This document shows positions 37,801 to 50,600 of a stretch of 64,000 nt of DNA, piece after piece. Each line of letters begins with the position of its first letter. The first letter of the stretch is position 1. The DNA is from Ptiloglossa arizonensis (Eukaryota; Arthropoda; Insecta; Hymenoptera; Colletidae), in the NCBI RefSeq assembly GCF_051014685.1, contig NW_027478888.1, forward strand, positions 337,567 through 401,566, given 5' to 3'. The translations under genes and the position numbers were made by a program. Under the pieces are notes generated by a model. The model worked only from the letters and a program-made list of their open reading frames with translations. It was not told where the DNA came from and made no database searches.

Positions 37801-40800
37801 GGCCGTTCTAGTTATTCGTTTCGAGCATCAGAACTGCGAAAATTTTGAGTTTCTCAAGCGTTTCTTACCTCCAAACTGCCATATCTGGCGAACGGATCGA
37901 CCAATCCGCAAAATTTCTGTTGCATCTGAAAGTAGAAACTCGCCCGATTACAACGGTATGCGTACTTTTCCCCTAGGCCGCTCTAGTTATTCGTTTCGAG
38001 CATCAGAACTGCGAAAATTTTGTGTTTCTCAAGTGTTTCATACTTCCAAACTGCCATATCTCGCGAACGGATTGACCAATCCGCAAAATTTCTGTTTCAT
38101 CTGAAAGTAGAAAGTCGCGCAATTACAACGGTATGCGTACTTTTCCCCTAGTCCGTTCTAGTTAATCGTTTCGAGCATCAGAACTGCGAAAATTTTGAGT
38201 TTCTCTAGCGTTTCTTACTTCCAAACTGCCATATCTCGCGAACGGATTGATCAATCCGCCAAATTTCTGTTGCATCTGAAAGTAGAAACTCGCCCGATTA
38301 CAACTGTATGCGTACTTTTCCCCTAGTCCGTTCTCGTTATTCGTTTCGAGCATCAGAACTGCGAAAATTTTGAGTTTCTGGAGCGTTTCTTACCTCCAAA
38401 CGGCCATATCTCGCGAACGGATTGACCAATCCGCAAAATTTCTGTTGCATCTGAAAGTAGAAAGTCGCGCGATTACAACGGTATGCGTACTTTTCCCCTA
38501 GACCGTTCTCGTTATGCTTGTCGAGCATCAGAACTGCGAAAATTTTGAGTTTCTCAAGCGTTCCTTACCTCCAAACTGCCACATCTCGCGAACGGATTGA
38601 CTAATCCGCAAAATTTCTGTTGCATCTGAAAGTAGAAACTCGCCCGATTACAACGGTGTGCGTACTTTTCCCCTAGGCCGTTCTAGTTATTCGTTTCGAG
38701 CATCAGAACTGCGAAAATTTTGAGTTTCTCAAGCGATTCTTACCTCCAAACTGCCATATCTCGCGAACGGATTGACCAATCCGCAAACTTTCTGTTGCAT
38801 CTGAAAGTAGAAACTCGCCCGATTACAACGGAATGCGTACTTTTCCCCTAGGCCGTTCTAGTTATTCGTTTCGAGCATCAGAACTGCGAAAATTTTGAGT
38901 TTCTCAAGCGTTTCTTACCTCCAAACTGCCATATCTGGCGAACGGATCGACCAATCCGCAAAATTTCGGTTGCATCTGAAAGTAGAAACTCGCCCGATTA
39001 CAACGATATGCGTACTTTTCCCCTAGTCCGTTCTAGTTATTCGTTTCGAGCATCAGAACTGCGAAAATTTTGAGTTTCTCAAGCGATTCTTACCTCCAAA
39101 CTGCCATATCTCGCGAACGGATTGACCAATCCGCAAAATTTCTGTTGCATCTGAAAGTAGAAACTCGCCCGATTACAACCGAATGCGTACTTTTCCCCTA
39201 GGCCGTTCTAGTTATTCGTTTCGAGCATCAGAACTGCGAAAATGTTGAGTTTCTCAAGCGTTTCTTACCTACAAACTGCCATATCTCGCGAACGGATTGA
39301 CCAATCCGCAAAATTTCTGTTGCATCTGAAAGTAGAAACTCGCCCGATTACAACGGTATGCGTACTTTTCCCCTAAACCGTTCTAGTTATGCTTGTCGAG
39401 CATCAGAACTGCGAAAATTTTGAGTTTCTCAAGCGTTTCTTACCTCCAAACTGCCATATCTCGCGAACGGATTGACCAATCCGCAAAATTTCTGTTGCAT
39501 CTGAAAGTAGAAACTCGCCCGATTACAACGGTATGCGTACTTTTCCCCTAGGCCGTTCTAGTTATTCGTTTCGAGCATCAGAACTGCGAAAATGTTGAGT
39601 TTCTCAAGCGTTTCTTACCTACAAACTGCCATATCTCGCGAACGGATTGACTAATCCGCAAAATTTCTGTTGCATCTGAAAGTAGAAACTCGCCCGATTA
39701 CAACGGTATGCGTACTTTTCTCCTAGGCCGTTCTAGTTATTCGTTTCGAGCATCAGAACTGCGAAAATGTTGAGTTTCTCAAGCGTTTCTTACATACAAA
39801 CTGCCATATCTCGCGAACGGATTGACCAATCCGCAAAATTTCTGTTCCATCTGAAAGTAGAAACTCGCCCGATTACAACCGTATGCGTACTTTTCCCCTA
39901 AACCGTTCTAGTTATGCTTGTCGAGCATCAGAACTGCGAAAATTTTGAGTTTCTCAAGCGTTTCTTACCTCCAAACTGCCATATCTCGCGAACGGATTGA
40001 CCAATCCGCCAAATTTCTGATGCATCTGAAAGTAGAACCTCGCCCGATTACAACGGTATGCGTACTTTTCCCCTAGACCGTTCTCGTTATGCTTGTCGAG
40101 CATCAGAACTGCGAAAATTTTGAGTTTCTCTAGCGTTTCTTACTTCCAAACTGCCATATCTCGCGAACGGATTGACCAATCCGCCAAATTTCTGTTGCAT
40201 CTGAAAGTAGAAACTCGCCCGATTACAACGGTATGCGTACTTTTCCCCTAGGCCGCTCTAGTTATTCGTTTCGAGCATCAGAACTGCGAAAATTTTGTGT
40301 TTCTCAAGTGTTTCATACTTCCAAACTGCCATATCTCGCGAACGGATTGACCAATCCGCAAAATTTCTGTTTCATCTGAAAGTAGAAAGTCGCGCAATTA
40401 CAACGGTATGCGTACTTTTCCCCTAGACCGTTCTCGTTATGCTTGTCGAGCATCAGAACTGCGAAAATTTTAAGTTTCTCAAGCGTTTCTTACCTCCAAA
40501 CTGCCATATCTCGCGAACGGATTGACTAATCCGCAAAATTTCTGTTGCATCTGAAAGTAGAAACTCGCCCGATTACAACGGTATGCGTACTTTTCCCCTA
40601 GTCCGTTCTAGTTAATCGTTTCGAGCATCAGAACTGCGAAAATTTTGAGTTTCTCTAGCGTTTCTTACTTCCAAACTGCCATATCTCGCGAACGGATTGA
40701 TCAATCCGCCAAATTTCTGTTGCATCTGAAAGTAGAAACTCGCCCGATTACAACTGTATGCGTACTTTTCCCCTAGTCCGTTCTCGTTATTCGTTTCGAG

Positions 40801-43800
40801 CATCAGAACTGCGAAAATTTTGAGTTTCTGGAGCGTTTCTTACCTCCAAACCGCCATATCTCGCGAACGGATTGACCAATCCGCAAAATTTCTGTTGCAT
40901 CTGAAAGTAGAAAGTCGCGCGATTACAACGGTATGCGTACTTTTCCCCTAGACCGTTCTCGTTATGCTTGTCGAGCATCAGAACTGCGAAAATTTTGAGT
41001 TTCTCAAGCGTTCCTTACCTCCAAACTGCCATATCTCGCGAACGGATTGACTAATCCGCAAAATTTCTGTTGCATCTGAAAGTAGAAACTCGCCCGATTA
41101 CAACGGTATGCGTACTTTTCCCCTAGGCCGTTCTAGTTATTCGTTTCGAGCATCAGAACTGCGAAAATTTTGAGTTTCTCAAGCGTTTCTTACCTCCAAA
41201 CTGCCATATCTCGCGAACGGATTGACCAATCCGCCAAATTTCTGATGCATCTGAAAGTAGAACCTCGCCCGATTACAACGGTATGCGTACTTTTCCCCTA
41301 GACCGTTCTCGTTATGCTTGTCGAGCATCAGAACTGCGAAAATTTTGAGTTTCTCTAGCGTTTCTTACTTCCAAACTGCCATATCTCGCGAACGGATTGA
41401 CCAATCCGCCAAATTTCTGTTGCATCTGAAAGTAGAAACTCGCCCGATTACAACGGTATGCGTACTTTTCCCCTAGGCCGCTCTAGTTATTCGTTTCGAG
41501 CATCAGAACTGCGAAAATTTTGTGTTTCTCAAGTGTTTCATACTTCCAAACTGCCATATCTCGCGAACGGATTGACCAATCCGCAAAATTTCTGTTTCAT
41601 CTGAAAGTAGAAAGTCGCGCAATTACAACGGTATGCGTACTTTTCCCCTAGTCCGTTCTAGTTAATCGTTTCGAGCATCAGAACTGCGAAAATTTTGAGT
41701 TTCTCTAGCGTTTCTTACTTCCAAACTGCCATATCTCGCGAACGGATTGATCAATCCGCCAAATTTCTGTTGCATCTGAAAGTAGAAACTCGCCCGATTA
41801 CAACTGTATGCGTACTTTTCCCCTAGTCCGTTCTCGTTATTCGTTTCGAGCATCAGAACTGCGAAAATTTTGAGTTTCTGGAGCGTTTCTTACCTCCAAA
41901 CCGCCATATCTCGCGAACGGATTGACCAATCCGCAAAATTTCTGTTGCATCTGAAAGTAGAAAGTCGCGCGATTACAACGGTATGCGTACTTTTCCCCTA
42001 GACCGTTCTCGTTATGCTTGTCGAGCATCAGAACTGCGAAAATTTTGAGTTTCTCAAGCGTTCCTTACCTCCAAACTGCCACATCTCGCGAACGGATTGA
42101 CTAATCCGCAAAATTTCTGTTGCATCTGAAAGTAGAAACTCGCCCGATTACAACGGTGTGCGTACTTTTCCCCTAGGCCGTTCTAGTTATTCGTTTCGAG
42201 CATCAGAACTGCGAAAATTTTGAGTTTCTCAAGCGTTTCTTACCTCCAAACTGCCATATCTGGCGAACGGATTGACCAATCCGCAAAATTTCGGTTGCAT
42301 CTGAAAGTAGAAACTCGCCCGATTACAACGATATGCGTACTTTTCCCCTAGTCCGTTCTAGTTATTCGTTTCGAGCATCAGAACTGCGAAAATTTTGAGT
42401 TTCTCAAGCGATTCTTACCTCCAAACTGCCATATCTCGCGAACGGATTGACCAATCCGCAAACTTTCTGTTGCATCTGAAAGTAGAAACTCGCCCGATTA
42501 CAACGGAATGCGTACTTTTCCCCTAGGCCGTTCTAGTTATTCGTTTCGAGCATCAGAACTGCGAAAATTTTGAGTTTCTCAAGCGTTTCTTACCTCCAAA
42601 CTGCCATATCTGGCGAACGGATCGACCAATCCGCAAAATTTCGGTTGCATCTGAAAGTAGAAACTCGCCCGATTACAACGATATGCGTACTTTTCCCCTA
42701 GTCCGTTCTAGTTATTCGTTTCGAGCATCAGAACTGCGAAAATTTTGAGTTTCTCAAGCGATTCTTACCTCCAAACTGCCATATCTCGCGAACGGATTGA
42801 CCAATCCGCAAAATTTCTGTTGCATCTGAAAGTAGAAACTCGCCCGATTACAACCGAATGCGTACTTTTCCCCTAGGCCGTTCTAGTTATTCGTTTCGAG
42901 CATCAGAACTGCGAAAATGTTGAGTTTCTCAAGCGTTTCTTACCTACAAACTGCCATATCTCGCGAACGGATTGACCAATCCGCAAAATTTCTGTTGCAT
43001 CTGAAAGTAGAAACTCGCCCGATTACAACGGTATGCGTACTTTTCCCCTAAACCGTTCTAGTTATGCTTGTCGAGCATCAGAACTGCGAAAATTTTGAGT
43101 TTCTCAAGCGTTTCTTACCTCCAAACTGCCATATCTCGCGAACGGATTGACCAATCCGCAAAATTTCTGTTGCATCTGAAAGTAGAAACTCGCCCGATTA
43201 CAACGGTATGCGTACTTTTCCCCTAGGCCGTTCTAGTTATTCGTTTCGAGCATCAGAACTGCGAAAATGTTGAGTTTCTCAAGCGTTTCTTACCTACAAA
43301 CTGCCATATCTCGCGAACGGATTGACTAATCCGCAAAATTTCTGTTGCATCTGAAAGTAGAAACTCGCCCGATTACAACGGTATGCGTACTTTTCTCCTA
43401 GGCCGTTCTAGTTATTCGTTTCGAGCATCAGAACTGCGAAAATGTTGAGTTTCTCAAGCGTTTCTTACATACAAACTGCCATATCTCGCGAACGGATTGA
43501 CCAATCCGCAAAATTTCTGTTCCATCTGAAAGTAGAAACTCGCCCGATTACAACCGTATGCGTACTTTTCCCCTAAACCGTTCTAGTTATGCTTGTCGAG
43601 CATCAGAACTGCGAAAATTTTGAGTTTCTCAAGCGTTTCTTACCTCCAAACTGCCATATCTCGCGAACGGATTGACCAATCCGCCAAATTTCTGATGCAT
43701 CTGAAAGTAGAACCTCGCCCGATTACAACGGTATGCGTACTTTTCCCCTAGACCGTTCTCGTTATGCTTGTCGAGCATCAGAACTGCGAAAATTTTGAGT

Positions 43801-44451
43801 TTCTCTAGCGTTTCTTACTTCCAAACTGCCATATCTCGCGAACGGATTGACCAATCCGCCAAATTTCTGTTGCATCTGAAAGTAGAAACTCGCCCGATTA
43901 CAACGGTATGCGTACTTTTCCCCTAGGCCGCTCTAGTTATTCGTTTCGAGCATCAGAACTGCGAAAATTTTGTGTTTCTCAAGTGTTTCATACTTCCAAA
44001 CTGCCATATCTCGCGAACGGATTGACCAATCCGCAAAATTTCTGTTTCATCTGAAAGTAGAAAGTCGCGCAATTACAACGGTATGCGTACTTTTCCCCTA
44101 GACCGTTCTCGTTATGCTTGTCGAGCATCAGAACTGCGAAAATTTTAAGTTTCTCAAGCGTTTCTTACCTCCAAACTGCCATATCTCGCGAACGGATTGA
44201 CTAATCCGCAAAATTTCTGTTGCATCTGAAAGTAGAAACTCGCCCGATTACAACGGTATGCGTACTTTTCCCCTAGTCCGTTCTAGTTAATCGTTTCGAG
44301 CATCAGAACTGCGAAAATTTTGAGTTTCTCTAGCGTTTCTTACTTCCAAACTGCCATATCTCGCGAACGGATTGATCAATCCGCCAAATTTCTGTTGCAT
44401 CTGAAAGTAGAAACTCGCCCGATTACAACTGTATGCGTACTTTTCCCCTAG
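31852..44451 (+). repeat. 72-monomer superblock, copy A (12,600 bp)
   Basis: This segment is repeated as copy B at 44627-57226. The start and end offsets are both 12,775 bp (73 monomers), so the copies have equal length although whole monomers were gained and lost inside. The local offset steps through 12,775, 12,950, 12,425, 12,600, 13,125, 13,300 and back to 12,775, always by multiples of 175. Rare changes held by both copies include gtactcttcc (32365/45140), aactacgaaa (33460/46410), the monomer join ccctataccg (36398/48823), gtacatttcc (36914/49339), aaacggcc (38398/51523) and cttttctccta (39716/53016). In the 2,275 bp from 34827 I noticed only two differences from copy B. Confidence 0.88.
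42527..44451 (+). repeat. Eleven-monomer nested duplicate of 38852-40776
   Basis: Inside copy A the eleven monomers 38852-40776 recur at 42527-44451 (offset 3675 bp, 21 monomers). Both hold aaccgaatg (39179/42854), cttttctccta (39716/43391), ctgttccatc (39842/43517) and aattttaag (40466/44141). Copy B has the equivalent of the first (52152-54076) but only part of the second, since three monomers are missing near 56527. This duplication therefore predates or accompanied the superblock duplication. Confidence 0.8.
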
Positions 44452-44626
44452 TCCGTTCTCGTTATTCGTTTCGAGCATCAGAACTGCGAAAATTTTGAGT
44501 TTCTCTAGCGTTTCTTACTTCCAAACTGCCATATCTCGCGAACGGATTGATCAATCCGCAAACTTTCTGTTGCATCTGAAAGTAGAAACTCGCCCGATTA
44601 CAACGGAATGCGTACTTTTCCCCTAG
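44452..44626 (+). repeat. Hybrid monomer at the junction of copies A and B
   Basis: This monomer joins three types. Its first part (tccgttctcgttattcg) is that of the monomer that should follow the end of copy A, as at 57227. Its middle (ctctagcg, gattgatcaatcc) matches the preceding monomer type at 44277. Its end (caaactttctg, ggaatgcg) matches the monomer at 31677 that precedes copy A. A tandem duplication by unequal exchange would produce such a single hybrid between copies; the middle patch suggests an extra conversion step. Confidence 0.75.
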
Positions 44627-47600
44627 GCCGTTCTAGTTATTCGTTTCGAGCATCAGAACTGCGAAAATGTTGAGTTTCTCAAGCGTTTCTTACCTACAAA
44701 CTGCCATATCTCGCGAACGGATTGACTAATCCGCAAAATTTCTGTTGCATCTGAAAGTAGAAACTCGCCCGATTACAACGGTATGCGTACTTTTCCCCTA
44801 GGCCGTTCTAGTTAATCGTTTCGAGCATCAGAACTGCGAAAATTTTGAGTTTCTCTAGCGTTTCTTACTTCCAAACTGCCATATCTCGCGAACGGATTGA
44901 CCAATCCGCCAAATTTCTGATGCATCTGAAAGTAGAACCTCGCCCGATTACAACGGTATGCGTACTTTTCCCCTAGACCGTTCTCGTTATGCTTGTCGAG
45001 CATCAGAACTGCGAAAATTTTGAGTTTCTCAAGCGTTTCTTACCTCCAAACTGCCATATCTCGCGAACGGATTGACCAATCCGCAAAATTTCTGTTTCAT
45101 CTGAAAGTAGAAAGTCGCGCGATTACAACGGTATGCGTACTCTTCCCCTAGACCGTTCTCGTTATGCTTGTCGAGCATCAGAACTGCGAAAATTTTGAGT
45201 TTCTCAAGCGTTTCTTACCTCCAAACTGCCATATCTCGCGAACGGATTGACTAATCCGCAAAATTTCGGTTGCATCTGAAAGTAGAAACTCGCCCGATTA
45301 CAACGATATGCGTACTTTTCCCCTAGTCCGTTCTAGTTATTCGTTTCGAGCATCAGAACTGCGAAAATTTTGAGTTTCTCAAGCGATTCTTACATCCAAA
45401 CTGCCATATCTCGCGAACGGATTGACCAATCCGCAAACTTTCTGTTGCATCTGAAAGTAGAAACTCGCCCGATTACAACGGAATGCGTACTTTTCCCCTA
45501 GGCCGTTCTAGTTATTCGTTTCGAGCATCAGAACTGCGAAAATGTTGAGTTTCTCTAGCGTTTCTTACCTACAAACTGCCATATCTCGCGAACGGATTGA
45601 CTAATCCGCAAAATTTCTGTTGCATCTGAAAGTAGAAACTCGCCCGATTACAACGGTATGCGTACTTTTCCCCTAGGCCGTTCTAGTTATTCGTTTCGAG
45701 CATCAGAACTGCGAAAATTTTGAGTTTCTCAAGCGATTCTTACCTCCAAACTTCCATATCTCGCGAACGGATTGACCAATCCGCAAAATTTCTGTTGCAT
45801 CTGAAAGTAGAAACTCGCCCGATTACAACGGAATGCGTACTTTTCCCCTAGGCCGTTCTAGTTATTCGTTTCGAGCATCAGAACTGCGAAAATGTTGAGT
45901 TTCTCAAGCGTTTCTTACCTACAAACTGCCATATCTCGCGAACGGATTGACCAATCCGCAAAATTTCTGTTGCATCTGAAAGTAGAAACTCGCCCGATTA
46001 CAACGGTATGCGTACTTTTCCCCTAAACCGTTGTAGTTATGCTTGTCGAGCATCAGAACTGCGAAAATTTTGAGTTTCTCAAGCGTTTCTTACCTCCAAA
46101 CTGCCATATCTCGCGAACGGATTGACTAATCCGCAAAATTTCTGTTGCATCTGAAAGTAGAAACTCGCCCGATTACAACGGTATGCGTACTTTTCCCCTA
46201 GGCCGTTCTAGTTATTCGTTTCGAGCATCAGAACTGCGAAAATTTTGAGTTTCTCAAGCGTTTCTTACCTCCAAACTGCCATATCTGGCGAACGGATTGA
46301 CCAATCCGCAAAATTTCTGTTGCATCTGAAAGTAGAAAGTCGCCCGATTACAACGGTTTGCGTACTTTTCCCCTAGTCCGTTCTAGTTATTCGTTTCGAG
46401 CATCAGAACTACGAAAATTTTGAGTTTCTCAAGCGATTCTTACCTCCAAACTGCCATATCTCGCGAACGGATTGACCAATCCGCAAAATTTCTGTTGCAT
46501 CTGAAAGTAGAAACTCGCGCGATTACAACGGTATGCGTACTTTTCCCCTAGACCGTTCTCGTTATGCTTGTCAAGCATCAGAACGGCGAAAATTTTGAGT
46601 TTCTCAAGCGTTTCTTACCTCCAAACTGCCATATCTCGCGAACAGATTGACCAATCCGCAAAATTTCTGTTTCATCTGAAAGTAGAAAGTCGCGCGATTA
46701 CAACGGTATGCGTACTTTTCCCCTAGACCGTTCTCGTTATGCTTGTCGAGCATCAGAACTGCGAAAATTTTGAGTTTCTCAAGCGTTTCTTACCTCCAAA
46801 CTGCCATATCTCGCGAACGGATTGACCAATCCGCAAAATTTCTGTTTCATCTGAAAGTAGAAAGTCGCGCGATTACAACGGTATGCGTACTTTTCCCCTA
46901 GTCCGTTCTAGTTATTCGTTTCGAGCATCAGAACTGCGAAAATTTTGAGTTTCTCAAGCGATTCTTACATCCAAACTGCCATATCTCGCGAACGGATTGA
47001 CCAATCCGCAAACTTTCTGTTGCATCTGAAAGTAGAAACTCGCCCGATTACAACGGAATGCGTACTTTTCCCCTAGGCCGTTCTAGTTATTCGTTTCGAG
47101 CATCAGAACTGCGAAAATTTTGAGTTTCTCTAGCGTTTCTTACCTACAAACTGCCATATCTCGCGAACGGATTGACTAATCCGCAAAATTTCTGTTGCAT
47201 CTGAAAGTAGAAACTCGCCCGATTACAACGGTATGCGTACTTTTCCCCTAGGCCGTTCTCGTTATGCTTGTCGAGCATCAGAACTGCGAAAATTTTGAGT
47301 TTCTCAAGCGTTTTTTACCTCCAAACTGCCATATCTCGCGAACGGATTGACTAATCCGCAAAATTTCGGTTGCATCTGAAAGTAGAAACTCGCCCGATTA
47401 CAACGATATGCGTACTTTTCCCCTAGTCCGTTCTAGTTATTCGTTTCGAGCATCAGAACTGCGAAAATTTTGAGTTTCTCAAGCGATTCTTACATCCAAA
47501 CTGCCATATCTCGCGAACGGATTGACCAATCCGCAAACTTTCTGTTGCATCTGAAAGTAGAAACTCGCCCGATTACAACGGAATGCGTACTTTTCCCCTA

Positions 47601-50600
47601 GGCCGTTCTAGTTATTCGTTTCGAGCATCAGAACTGCGAAAATTTTGAGTTTCTCTAGCGTTTCTTACCTACAAACTGCCATATCTCGCGAACGGATTGA
47701 CTAATCCGCAAAATTTCTGTTGCATCTGAAAGTAGAAACTCGCCCGATTACAACGGTATGCGTACTTTTCCCCTAGGCCGTTCTAGTTATTCGTTTCGAG
47801 CATCAGAACTGCGAAAATTTTGAGTTTCTCAAGCGTTTCTTACCTCCAAACTGCCATATCTGGCGAACGGATCGACCAATCCGCAAAATTTCGGTTGCAT
47901 CTGAAAGTAGAAACTCGCCCGATTACAACGATATGCGTACTTTTCCCCTAGTCCGTTCTAGTTATTCGTTTCGAGCATCAGAACTGCGAAAATTTTGAGT
48001 TTCTCAAGCGATTCTTACCTCCAAACTGCCATATCTCGCGAACGGATTGACCAATCCGCAAAATTTCTGTTGCATCTGAAAGTAGAAACTCGCCCGATTA
48101 CAACGGAATGCGTACTTTTCCCCTAGGCCGTTCTAGTTATTCGTTTCGAGCATCAGAACTGCGAAAATGTTGAGTTTCTCAAGCGTTTCTTACCTACAAA
48201 CTGCCATATCTCGCGAACGGATTGACCAATCCGCAAAATTTCTGTTGCATCTGAAAGTAGAAACTAGCCCCATTACAACGGTATGAGTAGTTTTCCCCTA
48301 GACCGTTCTAGTTATTCGTTTCGAGCATCAGAACTGCGAAAATTTGGAGTTTCTCAAGCGTTTCTTACCTCAAAACTGCCATATCTCGCGAACGGATTGA
48401 CCAATCCGCCAAATTTCTGATGCATCTGAAAGTAGAACCTCGCCCGATTACAACGGTATGCGTACTTTTCCCCTAGACCGTTCTCGTTATGCTTGTCGAG
48501 CATCAGAACTGCGAAAATTTTGAGTTTCTCTAGCGTTTCTTACTTCCAAACTGCCATATCTCGCGAACGGATTGACCAATCCGCCAAATTTCTGTTGCAT
48601 CTGAAAGTAGAAACTCGCCCGATTACAACGGTATGCGTACTTTTCCCCTAGGCCGCTCTAGTTATTCGTTTCGAGCATCAGAACTGCGAAAATTTTGTGT
48701 TTCTCAAGTGTTTCATACTTCCAAACTGCCATATCTCGCGAACGGATTGACCAATCCGCAAAATTTCTGTTTCATCTGAAAGTAGAAAGTCGCGCAATTA
48801 CAACGGTATGCGTACTTTTCCCCTATACCGTTCTCGTTATGCTTGTCGAGCATCAGAACTGCGAAAATTTTAAGTTTCTCAAGCGTTTCTTACCTCCAAA
48901 CTGCCATATCTCGCGAACGGATTGACTAATCCGCAAAATTTCTGTTGCATCTGAAAGTAGAAACTCGCCCGATTACAACGGTATGCGTACTTTTCCCCTA
49001 GTCCGTTCTAGTTAATCGTTTCGAGCATCAGAACTGCGAAAATTTTGAGTTTCTCTAGCGTTTCTTACTTCCAAACTGCCATATCTCGCGAACGGATTGA
49101 TCAATCCGCCAAATTTCTGTTGCATCTGAAAGTAGAAACTCGCCCGATTACAACTGTATGCGTACTTTTCCCCTAGTCCGTTCTCGTTATTCGTTTCGAG
49201 CATCAGAACTGCGAAAATTTTGAGTTTCTGGAGCGTTTCTTACCTCCAAACCGCCATATCTCGCGAACGGATTGACCAATCCGCAAAATTTCTGTTGCAT
49301 CTGAAAGTAGAAAGTCGCGCGATTACAACGGTATGCGTACATTTCCCCTAGACCGTTCTCGTTATGCTTGTCGAGCATCAGAACTGCGAAAATTTTGAGT
49401 TTCTCAAGCGTTCCTTACCTCCAAACTGCCACATCTCGCGAACGGATTGACTAATCCGCAAAATTTCTGTTGCATCTGAAAGTAGAAACTCGCCCGATTA
49501 CAACGGTGTGCGTACTTTTCCCCTAGGCCGTTCTAGTTATTCGTTTCGAGCATCAGAACTGCGAAAATTTTGAGTTTCTCAAGCGTTTCTTACCTCCAAA
49601 CTGCCATATCTGGCGAACGGATTGACCAATCCGCAAAATTTCGGTTGCATCTGAAAGTAGAAACTCGCCCGATTACAACGATATGCGTACTTTTCCCCTA
49701 GTCCGTTCTAGTTATTCGTTTCGAGCATCAGAACTGCGAAAATTTTGAGTTTCTCAAGCGATTCTTACCTCCAAACTGCCATATCTCGCGAACGGATTGA
49801 CCAATCCGCAAACTTTCTGTTGCATCTGAAAGTAGAAACTCGCCCGATTACAACGGAATGCGTACTTTTCCCCTAGGCCGTTCTAGTTATTCGTTTCGAG
49901 CATCAGAACTGCGAAAATGTTGAGTTTCTCAAGCGTTTCTTACCTACAAACTGCCATATCTCGCGAACGGATTGACTAATCCGCAAAATTTCTGTTGCAT
50001 CTGAAAGTAGAAACTCGCCCGATTACAACGGTATGCGTACTTTTCCCCTAGGCCGTTCTAGTTATTCGTTTCGAGCATCAGAACTGCGAAAATGTTGAGT
50101 TTCTCAAGCGTTTCTTACATACAAACTGCCATATCTCGCGAACGGATTGACCAATCCGCAAACTTTCTGTTGCATCTGAAAGTAGAAACTCGCCCGATTA
50201 CAACGGAATGCGTACTTTTCCCCTAGGCCGTTCTAGTTATTCGTTTCGAGCATCAGAACTGCGAAAATTTTGAGTTTCTCTAGCGTTTCTTACCTACAAA
50301 CTGCCATATCTCGCGAACGGATTGACTAATCCGCAAAATTTCTGTTGCATCTGAAAGTAGAAACTCGCCCGATTACAACGGTATGCGTACTTTTCCCCTA
50401 GGCCGTTCTAGTTATTCGTTTCGAGCATCAGAACTGCGAAAATTTTGAGTTTCTCAAGCGTTTCTTACCTCCAAACTGCCATATCTGGCGAACGGATCGA
50501 CCAATCCGCAAAATTTCGGTTGCATCTGAAAGTAGAAACTCGCCCGATTACAACGATATGCGTACTTTTCCCCTAGTCCGTTCTAGTTATTCGTTTCGAG

